This document shows positions 13,601-25,414 of a stretch of DNA of 64,000 bases, one piece after another. The DNA lies in the NCBI RefSeq assembly GCF_041260155.1, contig NC_091938.1:15491719-15555718 (forward strand), given 5' to 3'. The first letter of the stretch is position 1. Each line of letters begins with the position of its first letter. Under the pieces are notes generated by a model that saw nothing but the letters and a program-made list of their open reading frames with translations, was not told where the DNA came from and did not search any database. Origin of the DNA: Ptychodera flava. Its lineage: Eukaryota; Hemichordata; Enteropneusta; Ptychoderidae. The position numbers were made by a program, and so were the translations under genes.

Positions 13601-16600
13601 ACAATGGCTGTGTATCAAGAATCAATGACACAACACTCTCAATATCAATGACACTTCTTCAATATCAGTGATGCTGTCAGTTTCAGTGACACTATACATG
13701 TAAGATATCGATGACCATATCACTCCTAAATATCAAGTATTAAAATAAATGGCTATGTATCTATGTATCTGTATGACACAATGCAAATATTGAAGATGAA
13801 GTAACAAATGACTAATATATATCACAGACAGAGTAATTGTAAATTTGACATTATTTCAGCATTGCATCAATTGTAAATGTGTTTTTCTCACTTTAACACA
13901 TACAGGATCATGCACAGTTTCATACTAATCTTTCACACCATTTGCTTATCACTATTTGTCTATTTCTATTTAATACACAAACTTTACACCCTCTAGAATT
14001 ATTGACAAATAAATTTTACCAATTTGGCTGCATACTACCAATAATATACACGTTCTGTATGCCAATAATGTTATTACAAAATTCAATTATCTGACTGTTG
14101 TTAACAGTGCGCCAGTGACAGCAAAGTTGTGACAGTACATGCAAAGCATTACATTATTTCAGGTGATTTGCTGGATGGGATTGGATGACAAGCTCTTCTC
14201 ATGTGGTCATTTTCAGTTTACCAAAGTGAGGTTAAAATACTTCAATTTTCATATACCATACCTTTAAACTTTTTGTAAATAACACTTGTAGCTTTGGTCT
14301 TATGGTGACGATCAGTACCTGTAAGACACAAACACAAGTCACAGTTATATACTATGGCACTCACGCATTGTATTATGTCGAAAAAAAAAAAATGTGTGAC
14401 AAAAGTTCAGTATCAGTATGACACGTATTGCAGTACTAACAATCCATTACTTCCAAGTTTGCAAATTTACTTCACATAAAAGATTTATTTTTGCATTATT
14501 TCTTGGTCTTAACATCTTTTCTTACCTTTGACAATTTGTATTCATTGTACTGTCTTACCTTTGACAATATATCCATTGTATTGTCTTATTCTTGGCAATG
14601 TAGCAATCGTATTATCTAACATTTGATAATGTAGCAATTGCATTACCAACTTTTGACAATTTGGCCATTGTAATTTCTTACCGTTGAAAATGTGGACATT
14701 GCATTGTCTTGCCTTTGATAATGTAGCCATAGTGTCGTCTTACCTTTGATAATGTAGCCATTGTATTGTCTTACCTTTGATAATGTAGCCATTGCATCAT
14801 CTTACCTTTGATAATGTAGCCATTGTATTGTCTTACCTTTGATAATGTAGCCATTGTATTGTCTTACCTTTGATAATGTAGCCATTGTATCGTCTTACCT
14901 TTGATAATGTAGCCATTGTATTGTCTTACCTTTGATAATGTAGCCATTGCTAGCAGTGATACATCCTGCAAGGGATGGTCTTTGACTGTTGCATTCATAT
15001 GCAATGGTTCAATGGTGCACACTTCACCTCGACTGGAAGATAAAAACCAACAATATTTCACCATTTCTCAATTTATTTATTTTTGGGGGGCGGGAACGGG
15101 CCTTATTCATTGCTTTCAGTTCATTTTTGTGTTCTTCAATAAATTTTATTTGCTCTATCATCAAACAGGTGAACACCCAATTACAGGATGAAGTACCCAT
15201 AACCCACTACCAAATGGAGCAATGGGGCATGGGGCAATGGGCTCAGGGGCACAACACGCCATTGCTGATAGTGAGTTTGCTACTCTGGCCATATATCTAG
15301 GTCTTGAACTCAACATTCTTCAATTGTGAGACTTGTGCCCTTTCAATTTGGCCACGACGCCTCTCCAAAATGACGATACAGTTGTCATGCAACCACAAGC
15401 CACCAAAACTAAATCTCAATGTAATGATCAGAATTGGACAAGAAATAGGGATATGTTTTTTAATAGCACTAATCGCAAATGACATTATTTTTTATTATTA
15501 ATATAAAATAAATGTCTGCGTTTCCTCAAGAACAATGAAAATAAAACCTGCCAATGTTACAATGGATACTAAAAGTCACACAAATTCATATGAATTTATG
15601 GGTCAGACTACAAGCTACAACAACAGCCGTGCATGCAACAACAAATTTGTCTGAATTTCAAGCAGTAATGTTTGATGTCACACACGTACAGATACATTTA
15701 CTAATAAACTTGAAATTGCAATCAATGCTATTGTGACCATGAACATATTTCCATAGTTGATTGGAGAATATAAACAGCAATGCCAGGGTATCTTATGAAT
15801 GTTACTTCCAAACTGTCAAATCCGGCATTCTTACCTTCCAGAAAATAAACACTTAGACTCACAGGATCTCATACCCATCACTCTCCTGCATTGAAAACAA
15901 AAAAAATTACTAGCATAAAACAGAATGCATGTACCAGTGATTAAATTATCTGACAGAATTCAAGTCATAATGGCAGTTTTTACAAACAACACGTCATCTG
16001 CTGCTATTTCATGGTGCAAAATCGTACAATTCAATGCTTTTGACAACAACAATAAATCAATATCACCATATTTCACATGCTTGGGAATACCGGACAGCAA
16101 CATGAAAATTTCCTTCCCGAAAGGACTTGGCTTTGTAGGAGGCAATGCACTCATGTACCCATACATATTCCGGTATGAAGCTAAATACCTTGATTTAACC
16201 CTTTCACAAGGTAGAATGCGCCTCCGGGACAGATATTCAGATTCTAAAACTTTTACAATATCCTTTTGGCCTACCACTTGTGAGGGCTCACTTTGTAGCT
16301 TATGGAGTGAAGTTTTCACCGGTTAGTTTTGTGAAAATCAGGAATTTTGTTTTCTCCCATTGCCCATTGAGATAATACAGGGATGGCAGCCATTTTGAAT
16401 TTCAAAATGTTGGTAATATTGAACAGTTTGTTTCTCTAGTACCAAAATTGGCAGAGTAACCTGCAATTTTTTTTCTTGATTCAAAAGAGAGTGGTTGAAA
16501 GTTTGCTTGAGAAAAGTTGAGCAAAATTTCAGGCTTTCATTTTCAAGGCACGGATTACCTTAACCTAAGATAACTGTCAAAAGGACTTATTACTGCCTCA

Positions 16601-19600
16601 CTAACAATAAGCAGTGCAACAACAGTCTGAGAGTTTATCCTAATCTTCCTGCACTCACTTGAAACTCAATTCAAAGACTGAACCACCGCTGTCACTGCAA
16701 ATAGCAAGTGTCGGGTCATCTGTAAACTAAAAACAATACGTATTTTTCAGTGACTTCCAAGGATATCGTTCTGTTTCACTCTCATTGATGAGAATTCTTT
16801 AAGCAGAATTCTTGTAAACTCTCATTTGAATCACTATCCAAGGTTCCACTCTAGGATGGCAAATACAGTACTATGTAATTGACAAAATGACTGAAAATAC
16901 ATGTATATCTGGGAAAGTGTGTTTCCCGGTTTCATCAAACTCATTCCCTCAAGACAATGTCAAACTTTCATCAGTATTCTCATAAAAATCTTCCTAAAAG
17001 AACAACGTTGGTGAAAGTTGTCTATCCTAAAAATGCCTAACTTTTAAATTAAAAAAAAATATGTCTGAATTCATTCATGCAATACCAATAACAACTTATA
17101 CAATGATTTGTTACATGTATGAAGGAGACACAACAGTCTACAAGCATATTGGATAGCAGGTTGTTTGCTAAATATTCTTCAAGATTACAAAGTGCTTTTC
17201 TACAAATACGGAAAAGTATTTAGATGTGAGATTTTACCTTTATGTGTAACACAGCAGAGCCTGGAGGGTGAGCATCTGTTATTGTGCGCAATAGTTTGCC
17301 AGTTGATAAATCCCACATGGTGATCTGAAAAAGAGAAAAACAAAAGAAACATAATAAATTGCTGCAATGGCAAAAAAAAAGATGAATCCTTTTTTTTTGT
17401 TGAATATATTGGAACAAATCACGAACATGATTAATAGAATTCACCTACAGCAACATAACCTGCTACAATGCCTCAGCTTCAGTTTCAGTATCATATTTTA
17501 TCATTCCTACTCATCAATTTGTCAAGCTAGCTAGTTATGTGTTGCAGTCACATTGTGATTACCTGTCCTTTGGCAAATCCTGCCAGTAATCTTGAACAAT
17601 CATTGTTGACACACAGAGCAGACACGGCCCCGTACTGTGCACCAACAGCTGTACTTCCCAGACACCACTTCAAGGCCTGCTTGGGATCTACGTAAATGAC
17701 AAAATTACATGATGTCAAACCAAAGTTCACATCAACAGCAACACTACGTAACATTCCCTTTAATCAGATCCAACTTATTATCTTGTGAATGAGAAGATAT
17801 CTTAGCCATTGCATCAGATTTCAGAACCACATGTTCAAATATCAATCACAATATCAAAGAATATGAACTTTTTGAAAATTGTTAAAGCAACTCATGACCA
17901 CAGATCAATGGTATCCAATCTTTCTGACTGATACAGCTGTCATGGAAACTGCACCTTGAGGGACACATAGGGTGCAAACCATGTTGAACTTACCAAAGAC
18001 CATGATGAGACCATGTGATGTACCGATGGCTATCAAGGCTGATACAGCCATTGCTGTGGGCTTGCCTGCATCCACTCGGTCCTGGCAAGACATAATTCAT
18101 GAAAATACATTTAATGTTTTGTAGTATTCCTTGATTATGGACAAGATATATTAACTTAAACTTTTAAAGTGACAAGTTAATTTAGATATTTCATGTTGTG
18201 ATTCTCTAAGAGAAATTGTCATCATCTGAGAAGAATTTGCATGTGTCAAGAAAGGAATCTCCTAACTTGCCTGTTCACTTGGGATAGTTAGGAATAATGT
18301 GAAGATTTGATAAAATTAATGGTCCTACCTACAGTTTTCATAAAGCCAGAAATAACTTGACACTACTCTAAAAGAACTCAAGTGCACAGTACAGTGTTTT
18401 TGTTCCACAATAAAAATATGTCATGGTTAAACATCTGTTATCTACTAAAAAGGCAAAAATATCTTATAAAGATATTTCTTGAACTCACGAGAAGTGTGAA
18501 AACTCGACTTCTTCACAAATGAGATTATAAAGCTGGTTGTTTCCTTCATGTCAATGACCACTCTACTTACATTAAACATGTATTAACCTTGACCTCTGTT
18601 ATAAAATATGCAGATCAAAGGGCTTTTTGTCTCTTCAAAGTGTGCCAGAGTGATGCATTCAACTCTGACAGGGTTCAAAACCAGTTTGTGCATGCCTACA
18701 GCCAAACACAAATACAGTGGTTTTGATATCATACTCACAGCAGCAGAAACTAGCTGGGAGGATATTCCTTTCAGCATGACATGTCTTATGATAGCTCCAT
18801 GAGCCGCGTACATCACACTGCTCTTCTTTCTCCTGGAAAATCAACAGCAAATGAAAATGGTGAATTACTGATGTCAAACTGCCGGTTTTCCACAAAATGA
18901 TCACTCAGAGTCAAGTCAAATATAGATTTAACAGTGCTCAAAAGTCTTCATTTAATCAAAAGTCTACACTAGAAAATAAAGAATGGGGGGGGGGGGGGGG
19001 TGTTGTGTTACACTTTGATACATGTGTACCCTTAAAGAAGAGAGGGCCCCATGCCCTGGAGGTTTGGATACTTACTGTTTGTGAGGTGACATCTTTTCTG
19101 AGACTGTGACACCAGAGTTTGAAACACTGTTGGGATCAATAGAGGGCTCCCCAGTCTCTGAGAAGAGGCCAAGTTCACTGTCATCCAACTCAAACACATC
19201 GTCAGGCTAGATAAAAATACAAAGAATCGGTGCAATAATGGTAAATGAGAAAATACTTATCTCATTCTCAGTGAGGACAATATGTGTAGTAATTGATGTG
19301 GTGTATTATCAATATGACTAAGTAAAGGGGCAGCATTTTCAATGTCATCAATCATAACAATGTAGCACCAGTATTACTGTACATAATGCACTTTGCAATA
19401 TTTCATCTAAAGTTTGTATTTACAACATATTTGAAACATCACACGAAGAAACCTTCTGACACTGAGCTTTCTCCATCGATAAATTATTGTTGATGAAGAA
19501 CTTGAAGCCACTATTTTTTAATATTTTAGTCAAAGTCTGCTTGTCCTCTTTTCTGTTGTTGAAATCGTTGGGGAAAACAATCCAACAGTCCCCTAAGAGG

Positions 19601-21322
19601 GAATTTATAAGAGGAACTTCTTTCTTTTACTAGATTATCACATCCTACAGTGTAATTTTCATCTGCAGAAAATAAATCTATTGGAACACATCAAACCTCT
19701 GTAACATTTGATAATGAAGTAAATTGTGCATTTCTGAAAGTCTTGCGTCAAGTCCCCCATGGCAATCCCTTCTCTGTGTATATTTACCATTTCTCAGATA
19801 CAACTGGACAAAACTTTTTTTGTAAAATTGCATATCAGATATCAGGGTAGTGGTCACTGAAAACATGAGATACACTGTAAATTACTAGAAAATGAGAAAG
19901 ATGTTAGAAATTGATTCTAGATAGCAAGTTGTTCATATCTTTTGCTTTCATACATGTATGAGTGCACACATACAAGGTCAGCAAGGCGGTTCAATGATCC
20001 ACTGAAACAGTACAACTTGTTCCTTTTGTTCTGATTTCATTGCAATTGTGTACTGGTATTCACACAAGAGAAATACATACTTCATTTAGGATTGATTCCA
20101 AGGTTGGTACATCTTCCACTTCCGGAATATCCAAATCACTATCATCAAACTGGGAAAAAAAGAAAATGAATGTTTCAGTGAATTAGTAGATAATCTATTG
20201 ACTTCAAAAATAATAATGTAATTTTGTAATTTATTAAAACATGCATAGTTTGAAATTTCATAATGCCACGGTCCCAGTTTATGATCCTGCAAATATAATT
20301 ACATGTTTCTTATTGCATGAACTGGTGCATGCTGCAAATATACAAGCAATGTGCATATTCTCATAATGAAATAAGCACTGACTTAAACAAAAGTAATTAA
20401 AATTTAGTGACCATTATAACACAACCTGTTTGGTTAGCAGTGCACATATGTGCACCTCTGCAAACATGAAGGGCAATATAATACAACATGTTATTCAGGG
20501 TACGATGTTGAGTAATTATACATTGTCACCTATTCGAAGTTTTCACAGCTCTGCATGCAGGCTATGCCTCTAATCACATGTGGTTGGGGTAACTGATCAA
20601 CTGGACCCCGCGTCAACTGGACCCGGTCAACTAGACACTGTACCCAAGTGAACTGAGACCTTGCACCCAAGTCAACCCGACCCTGTGGTTGGAGGTTGAG
20701 CCATGAATGTGGTTGAGGGAGGCATAGCCATGAACAACACACAGACACACTCACAGAACAACCATTGTCCATACACGATGAACTGTTGCAATACATATAT
20801 ATCTTTTACTTAATAATGAAACAGTAAAACCCCAAGCTTTCACTTCTGATCAGTACAATCATAGGTAGTGGAGGAAAAGATATTTCTCCCCCAATCTCAG
20901 AATGTAAATTTATTAGTGTATATGTTTTACAGTAATGCTATGCGGAGAAAGCACGTGCAAAGATTCGGGGAAGTCTTCTCTCACTTTATTGACCTCCCAA
21001 CTTCCTTCAATGACTTTCATCATAAACAATAACGTTCATTAATCAGGCGATGGATTTCATGATGATGTAAACAATCCTGACAGAACGGAGGTGTGCTGAG
21101 ATCCCCCATTCAAAATCAAAGCAAAGCACGCCCCCTTCACAGCAAGCTAGTGTCGGTCCAGACACAAAAGACGACAGAGTTTGAGACTGATCTACCTAGC
21201 ACAAAGTCTTTTCGTTTAATGAGATGTACACCTACCCCTCCAAGAGCTAAATTTAAGTCAAGAGAGTCGCCGCCGGTAACACTAGCCGTCGCAGCTAATG
21301 CACTCTCCAAGCCTTCCGCCAT
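1..21322 (-). CDS. VPS8: VPS8, CORVET complex subunit (first 22 coding exons; 3' part off the left edge)
   Basis: VPS8 is the Rab5-binding subunit of CORVET, which tethers early endosomes before fusion. Exons read on the minus strand: 21322-21236, 20149-20081, 19206-19076, 18832-18739, 18081-17994, 17687-17563, 17324-17238, 16726-16659, 15885-15835, 15032-14930, 14318-14262, 13554-13432, 12560-12480, 12085-11915, 11535-11461, 11283-11248, 6895-6805, 3231-3185, 2568-2476, 1689-1643, 1063-841, 165-1. Every exon is flanked by AG/GT and all phases join, giving about 704 residues; the vertebrate protein is about 1,430. The start MAEGLESAL has a good context (aaaATGg). An acidic N-terminus (PTLESILNE) is followed by a WD40-like propeller from about residue 128 (VSALIAIGTSHGL, NNDCSRLL.GFAKGQ, MWDLSTGKLLRTITDAHPPG, GEVCTIEPLH, FKSLATGGNVSKAL). 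Then comes the conserved VPS8 core near residue 590 (AKGVFLECLEPYIL) up to LTDEQIKLGN. The C-terminal RING lies outside. Recalled vertebrate VPS8 matches exon by exon. The first exon is the least certain. The introns at 3232-6804 and 6896-11247 are the longest; apart from the repeats listed separately I see no coding matter in them. Confidence 0.93.
1098..1330 (+). repeat. Dispersed repeat copy 1 (VPS8 intron)
   Basis: This stretch begins GGTAGAATGCGCCTC and contains ACAGGGATGGCGGCCATTTT followed by GAATTTCAAA. It aligns along its length with 16208-16440 in the same orientation, at clearly diverged identity. A shorter related piece (AAAATGGCAGCCATTTGAAT) lies near 625. The family is not identified and no coding potential is visible. 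It is an old interspersed repeat that landed in introns at least twice. Confidence 0.6.
1951..2095 (+). repeat. 40-bp tandem repeat, about 3.6 copies
   Basis: The phrase TTTGGCCAATCAGT recurs at 1951, 1991, 2031 and (one change) 2071, an exact 40-bp period. The array sits in the VPS8 intron between exons 2476-2568 and 1643-1689. Confidence 0.85.
4598..4628 (+). repeat. (CT)n microsatellite
   Basis: A run of CT dinucleotides in a broader C/T-rich stretch (about 4430-4630) inside the long VPS8 intron 3232-6804. The open frames over it come from the low complexity. Confidence 0.9.
7500..8370 (+). repeat. ~225-bp satellite, four tandem copies
   Basis: The phrase ACCAAAAATC(A/G)GAC recurs near 7515, 7741, 7967 and 8190, so the period is about 223-226 bp. 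Each unit carries CTCTATTGGCT, AATTAATGAGGTA, ACCAAATATGAA and GTCAAAGGTCA. The array lies in the 4.35-kb VPS8 intron 6896-11247 and is immediately followed by the GAGATATC/GGAC tail element. Confidence 0.88.
8385..8822 (+). repeat. Two copies of a GAGATATC-(GGAC)n-type repeat tail
   Basis: Copy one, about 8390-8490, reads TGAGATATCTGCGTGAAC, a GGACTCA-type run, then ATGACCCAATCTATAAG and CCGTGGGGACAAAAAA. Copy two, about 8728-8822, reads TGAGATATCTGCGTGAAC, four GGAC units, ATGACCAAACCTATAA and TCCGGGGGCACTAAAAA. The shared head, the tetranucleotide core and an A-rich tail suggest the 3' end of a dispersed element. A GGACGGAC relic occurs also at 24062. Confidence 0.6.
9181..9499. mobile_element. 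hAT-like MITE, 319 bp, with 8-bp target duplication
   Basis: The ends are inverted: the left terminus is TAGCCCTGCGTACGATGCT and the right terminus is AGCATCGTACGCAGAGCTA(G). Both sides are flanked by the same 8 bases, TTGACCCC (9173-9180 and 9500-9507). An 8-bp duplication and a TAG-type terminus suit a hAT-superfamily non-autonomous element. A second inverted copy of the terminus at 9220-9239 makes a strong local hairpin at the left end. No transposase is encoded. It lies in the VPS8 intron 6896-11247. Confidence 0.8.
14523..14950 (-). repeat. 31-bp minisatellite made of a VPS8 exon end plus 5' splice donor
   Basis: On the minus strand each 31-bp unit reads roughly CAATGGCTACATTATCAAAG then GTAAGAC and a short A/T spacer. 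The first copy, at the right end, is the true end of VPS8 exon 15032-14930 (residues MATLSK) with its donor at 14928-14929. CTTACCTTTGATAATGTAG recurs at 14739, 14770, 14801, 14832, 14863, 14894 and 14925, all with an intact donor. Older, diverged copies extend to about 14523, some 13-14 units in all. The true exon and phase are set by homology to VPS8. Confidence 0.9.
16208..16440 (+). repeat. Dispersed repeat copy 2 (VPS8 intron)
   Basis: Direct-orientation relative of 1098-1330, beginning GGTAGAATGCGCCTCC and containing ACAGGGATGGCAGCCATTTT. It sits between VPS8 exons 15835-15885 and 16659-16726. Confidence 0.6.
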
Positions 21323-21568
21323 TTTCCTGACTCAAAGTGATCGGCTGAGGGCGCTACACATCCGTCTGCAGTCGTTTCCCTTGAAGTAGCTGACGGACGG
21401 TCGTCCTCAACAGGAGGCTACAGCACGGTCACTCCTAAAATGACTGCATCGAAACTGAAGTGATTACGAAGCCTAAACTGATGTAAAAACTGGCTGACTA
21501 AGACGAAAAAATTTTCAGCAAATATTAACAGAATAACAGAGTTGCTTTATTGCACTAAATAATTAATT

Positions 21569-21640
21569 CATCATCACCATCATCATCATCATCATCACAG
21601 ATCATCATCATTATCATCATCATCATCACCATCATCATCT
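21569..21640 (+). repeat. (CAT)n microsatellite
   Basis: Interrupted CAT/ATC trinucleotide run about 250 bp upstream of the VPS8 start codon. Confidence 0.85.
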
Positions 21641-21832
21641 TTATTACGCAATTATAATAAATGTTTACAGTTCAGAAATAAATATACATCTGTACTGTGG
21701 TGAAGGGTAAACCGAAATGGAAACGGAAAATAGCAAATGCTAGTCAAGTCCGTAATTCGAAGTTTGCTTATCCTAGAAGCTTACATAAGAAGACATATAT
21801 AACAGATAGATCAAATTATTTGTGTACTTTAA

Positions 21833-22463
21833 TAGGCTGCGTTCACAAAAAACGGTGAGGGACTGGAGGAATTCAGGGGGTCGATTTGGGGGGGGGCAGT
21901 GCGTGGAGGGGGGCTGAAAGTTTTGCACTGCCTATAGGGCCCCCGGGCCTATATAGTTTTGTCAGTTTTGAACAGCATATGTCTCGTACTTTTGAGTACG
22001 TCACTTTGCTCAGTTTTTCACCATTTGGCAAAATATAGCCAGGAATTCAAAATTTACGTACCCTTTCATGATTGTCATCTTGTGTGCTCCTCAGCAGGTG
22101 CCATTGACCTTGCCAGAGTTGGACTAAATCAAGTCGGCTTACACTGATAAATCCAAAAAATCCACTGATGCGTTTAAAAATGAATCAGTTTAAGAACTTA
22201 CCTTATAGGAATATTGCTCTACAAACTGTGTCGAACATCTGCGAGCAGAACTGCCCAATACATGTCTATTTTTTCTTTGCGTGCATCCTTCATAAGTATG
22301 CGGCTATATGATAATTGGGGAGGGGACTTGAAAAATTTTGATCACATAGACGGAGTGTACTTGAAAATTTTTGAGGATACTGAGGGGGGTATCTGTAAAA
22401 AAAAATAAGATTTCAATAGCGATTCCTCCAGCACCCAATCGGGTTTTTTTTGTGAACGCAGCT
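21833..22463. mobile_element. Non-autonomous DNA element, GCTGCGTTCA termini, TTAA flanks
   Basis: The left end reads TAGGCTGCGTTCACAAAAAA and the right end reads TTTTTTTGTGAACGCAGCT, an inverted pair. Both sides carry TTAA (21829-21832 and 22464-22467). Internal sequence around 21990-22330 reappears, inverted, at about 35040-35400 inside the element at 34943-36681, so the two are one family. A TTAA target is typical of piggyBac and Kolobok; the transposase source is not in the window. No long frame is present. Confidence 0.75.
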
Positions 22464-23344
22464 TTAATCTTTGCAATCGTTGAAGAATCAGTGGAGAAGA
22501 CATCATTTTAAGCTAACACTTTCAGCAAGGGTTGTCTTCATTTCAAAACGATACTTTTCTTTCAGTGACGTACAGAGAGGTCACTCGAGATCATGAAGTG
22601 ATGATATGTGATAAATTGAAAGTTTTTGAGTGGTAAAACAATATACAGTAGTTACTTATAAAACGCAAACAGTTAAAAATATCATTGAATAACCTTATTG
22701 CAATCTTATGACGTTCTCAAACTGTGGTCATATCATCGCCACACTCACTCATACATACGACCCCGGGCATGCGACTCACTTATTCTATTCTCTCATTCCA
22801 GGTTTGATCGTGATCGGGACCAGCTCATGGGCTCCAAGTTTTTGCTTCTTCCAGTCCACTGGACTGGTGAATTATTCAGCTGATGACTGATGACTGGTTG
22901 GTTTAGGGTATGCTAGTGGTCTTATTTTGCTACAAGCTTGTAGGCTTGTGGATCTGATAAATGACCTGCTTATCCCTGGCATTTATTTGTTCTAAATCAT
23001 TCGTTAGAATTTAACAAGCAATTACTATGGTATCGATGTCGACAACATATGCCGTAGCTGCTGAATTAGAACACTTTTGTGTTCCATGTGCATCGAAGCA
23101 AATCGACTATATTAAGTCTTCATCAATGAGCGTTCAATTCACCACAATTGTATGTTTAAATGCATTCGCATTTGTCTTCTTTGTCTTTACGTTGTTGTTT
23201 TGTCACCGAGTTCTTTGTCAATGTCACCGGCTGTAGTTTGTTCATTCGTTTTAAGGCCATCCAGATAAATGTCACGTTGAATGAAGTGACGTGTGAGTTA
23301 GACGATTTAGGTGCGGGATCAGGTGACGTCTCACCTTTCTCGAT

Positions 23345-23348
<4 letters not shown>

Positions 23349-23388
<40 letters not shown>

Positions 23389-23430
23389 GTGTGTTGGTAT
23401 TGATGCCGTGTGTATGTATGTATGTGTGTG
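23349..23430 (+). repeat. (GT)n microsatellite with a degenerate tail
   Basis: A pure GT run to about 23380, then a GTAT/GT mixture with the phrase GTGTGTTGGTATT occurring twice. Confidence 0.85.
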
Positions 23431-25102
23431 TTGGTATTTATGCCACGTGTCATCATAGAAAATAAAACCGGCACAGTTTTGTCAGCACATATATAACAAA
23501 GATATCTATTCAACCACAGGTCACATTCTTGTCACTGTTTTGAAACGCAATCTTCCTGCTCGGACAAAAGAAGGGCTGACTATTTCTAAAAAATAACTGC
23601 CTATAAATATTTATGATAATTACTCTATTGTTATGTATTATTGATGATCGTCAAAAGAATAACAATGCACAACTGATATTCATTAATTTCAGAGACATCG
23701 TATCGTTGCTGGAAAAAATCATTCTAAGAGATCATACTATTCTTTTGAAGAGTTTACTCATGTCTGATGCACTCTACTTTGGCAAAACAATATACTATGT
23801 ATATAAATTGCAATATCACTGGAGGCAGCGCTAGCTTTTACACGTTTGTTTTACTATTGTCCTGCATTGTAGTGAGGTTGTTTTGGTCTGTTTTGTGATC
23901 TTTTTCCTATGGGCGGTTTTTAACCAGTCTGAAATAAAGTGAATAATATTAAGAGCTTATCCACAATCTTGCCTCGTTTGTCGAATTTCGCTGCACATTG
24001 ATATTGTTAGGGTCTACCGACAAAGTTGTTTGTACCAAAAACTGTCCGTAAGTAGTTTTTGGTCGGACGGACGGGCGGGCGAGTTTCCTTACACAATAAG
24101 CAGCCGAGGATATTTCTCTCTTGCATGCATAAGTCCAGTGCGAAACTTGAAAAAGGCTTCATTGGTGGAGAGGTGTGTGATCAAGTTGATTTCAAGAGCG
24201 GGTTTGGCGATCGGGAGAGTAAAAACATTCAAATGGATAGAAGTATTGGGTTTTGCAGGTGTTATTACAGAATGAGGGATTTCGTGATGGGGAGCTTGGC
24301 AAGAGGAAAATAAGTGGCCGGCGCGAGAGCCGAAATGTTCCAAATCTTAGACAGTTACGAACACCTATCATTATCCTCTTCAAACCTTGGTTTTGTTCGA
24401 AATACGTAAAAATAGCATATCGACGTCGACGTGTAAAACACATTAACAGCTGCATGGTCACAATTTCCTAAAATAGACTGGTTTGCTGTCCTTGAAATTG
24501 ATTTATGATGACAGCCTCTAAGTTCTCTCAAAATGGGAAAAAAGATCATTTCGGGCGAATTTATTGGGAAAGTTTATTTGACAAAACAAAATGCTCCTGT
24601 AGGACTATCACATGATCCGGTACCGGATCACCTTGTGCATAGTAGAAAACGAACGTGTTGTTCTGTAAATGTGTTCCGAAAAGACGGGCTTTCTATCATA
24701 TTTTTCGCACATACACGAGTATGGTTAAGTAAAACACCCATTTGATATCACAGATTATGTTCATCAGAAAGAGTGTTTCGAACATTTCAAAAACGGCTTG
24801 TCAGATCTTTGCAGCAAGGAGTAGTCGTGACCTTCACTGCATTCAGTCTCTATGCAGAATCTATAACCTTTTGATATGACCATCCACGGTACCATTGTTT
24901 TTACACACATCACCTTCATCCATCTACACCAAAATAAGAGCTAATTCAAGGGCATGGCCTTCCAATAGGATATGTTGTGTACGACGTCTTGTTGTTGACC
25001 AATGAACCGTACAACAAACCACTCTGATGTCACACAAGTTATGCATCAACTATCTTCGCAAGGTCTAAAGCTTTCACTTTAACTCATCTGAAGAGTTGAA
25101 TT

Positions 25103-25130
25103 ACTGTCCCTCCATGATTGGAGGGACAGT
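25103..25130. repeat. Hairpin motif ACTGTCCCTCC...GGAGGGACAGT
   Basis: A perfect 11-bp inverted repeat with a 6-base loop. A closely similar hairpin (ACAGTCCCTC, loop TATGGATA, GAGGGACTGT) stands at 52441-52468. The same stem design in two unrelated places suggests the end of a repeat family or a structured RNA part. The function is unknown. Confidence 0.65.
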
Positions 25131-25414
25131 GGTCGAATGGGATACCTAAAGGCGCCCTTCTCAATCCTTGATTCTCGATTTTATGGGTGTGTGAAGTTCT
25201 CGTTTCAATCTTTGGTCAAAATTGAAGCTTTTATCCACGTGAATTTAAAATCAGTTCCTTCATGATGAATCTGATAATCATGTGTGCATTTAGAGGCAGT
25301 TGCAAAGTTTACCATTCTGTTGATTTCGAGACACTGAAGTCGATCGGAAGTTATGGTACACGCAAATTAAATCATGCACCTACCACAGACGTGGTCGCCA
25401 CCATGATTAAACCT

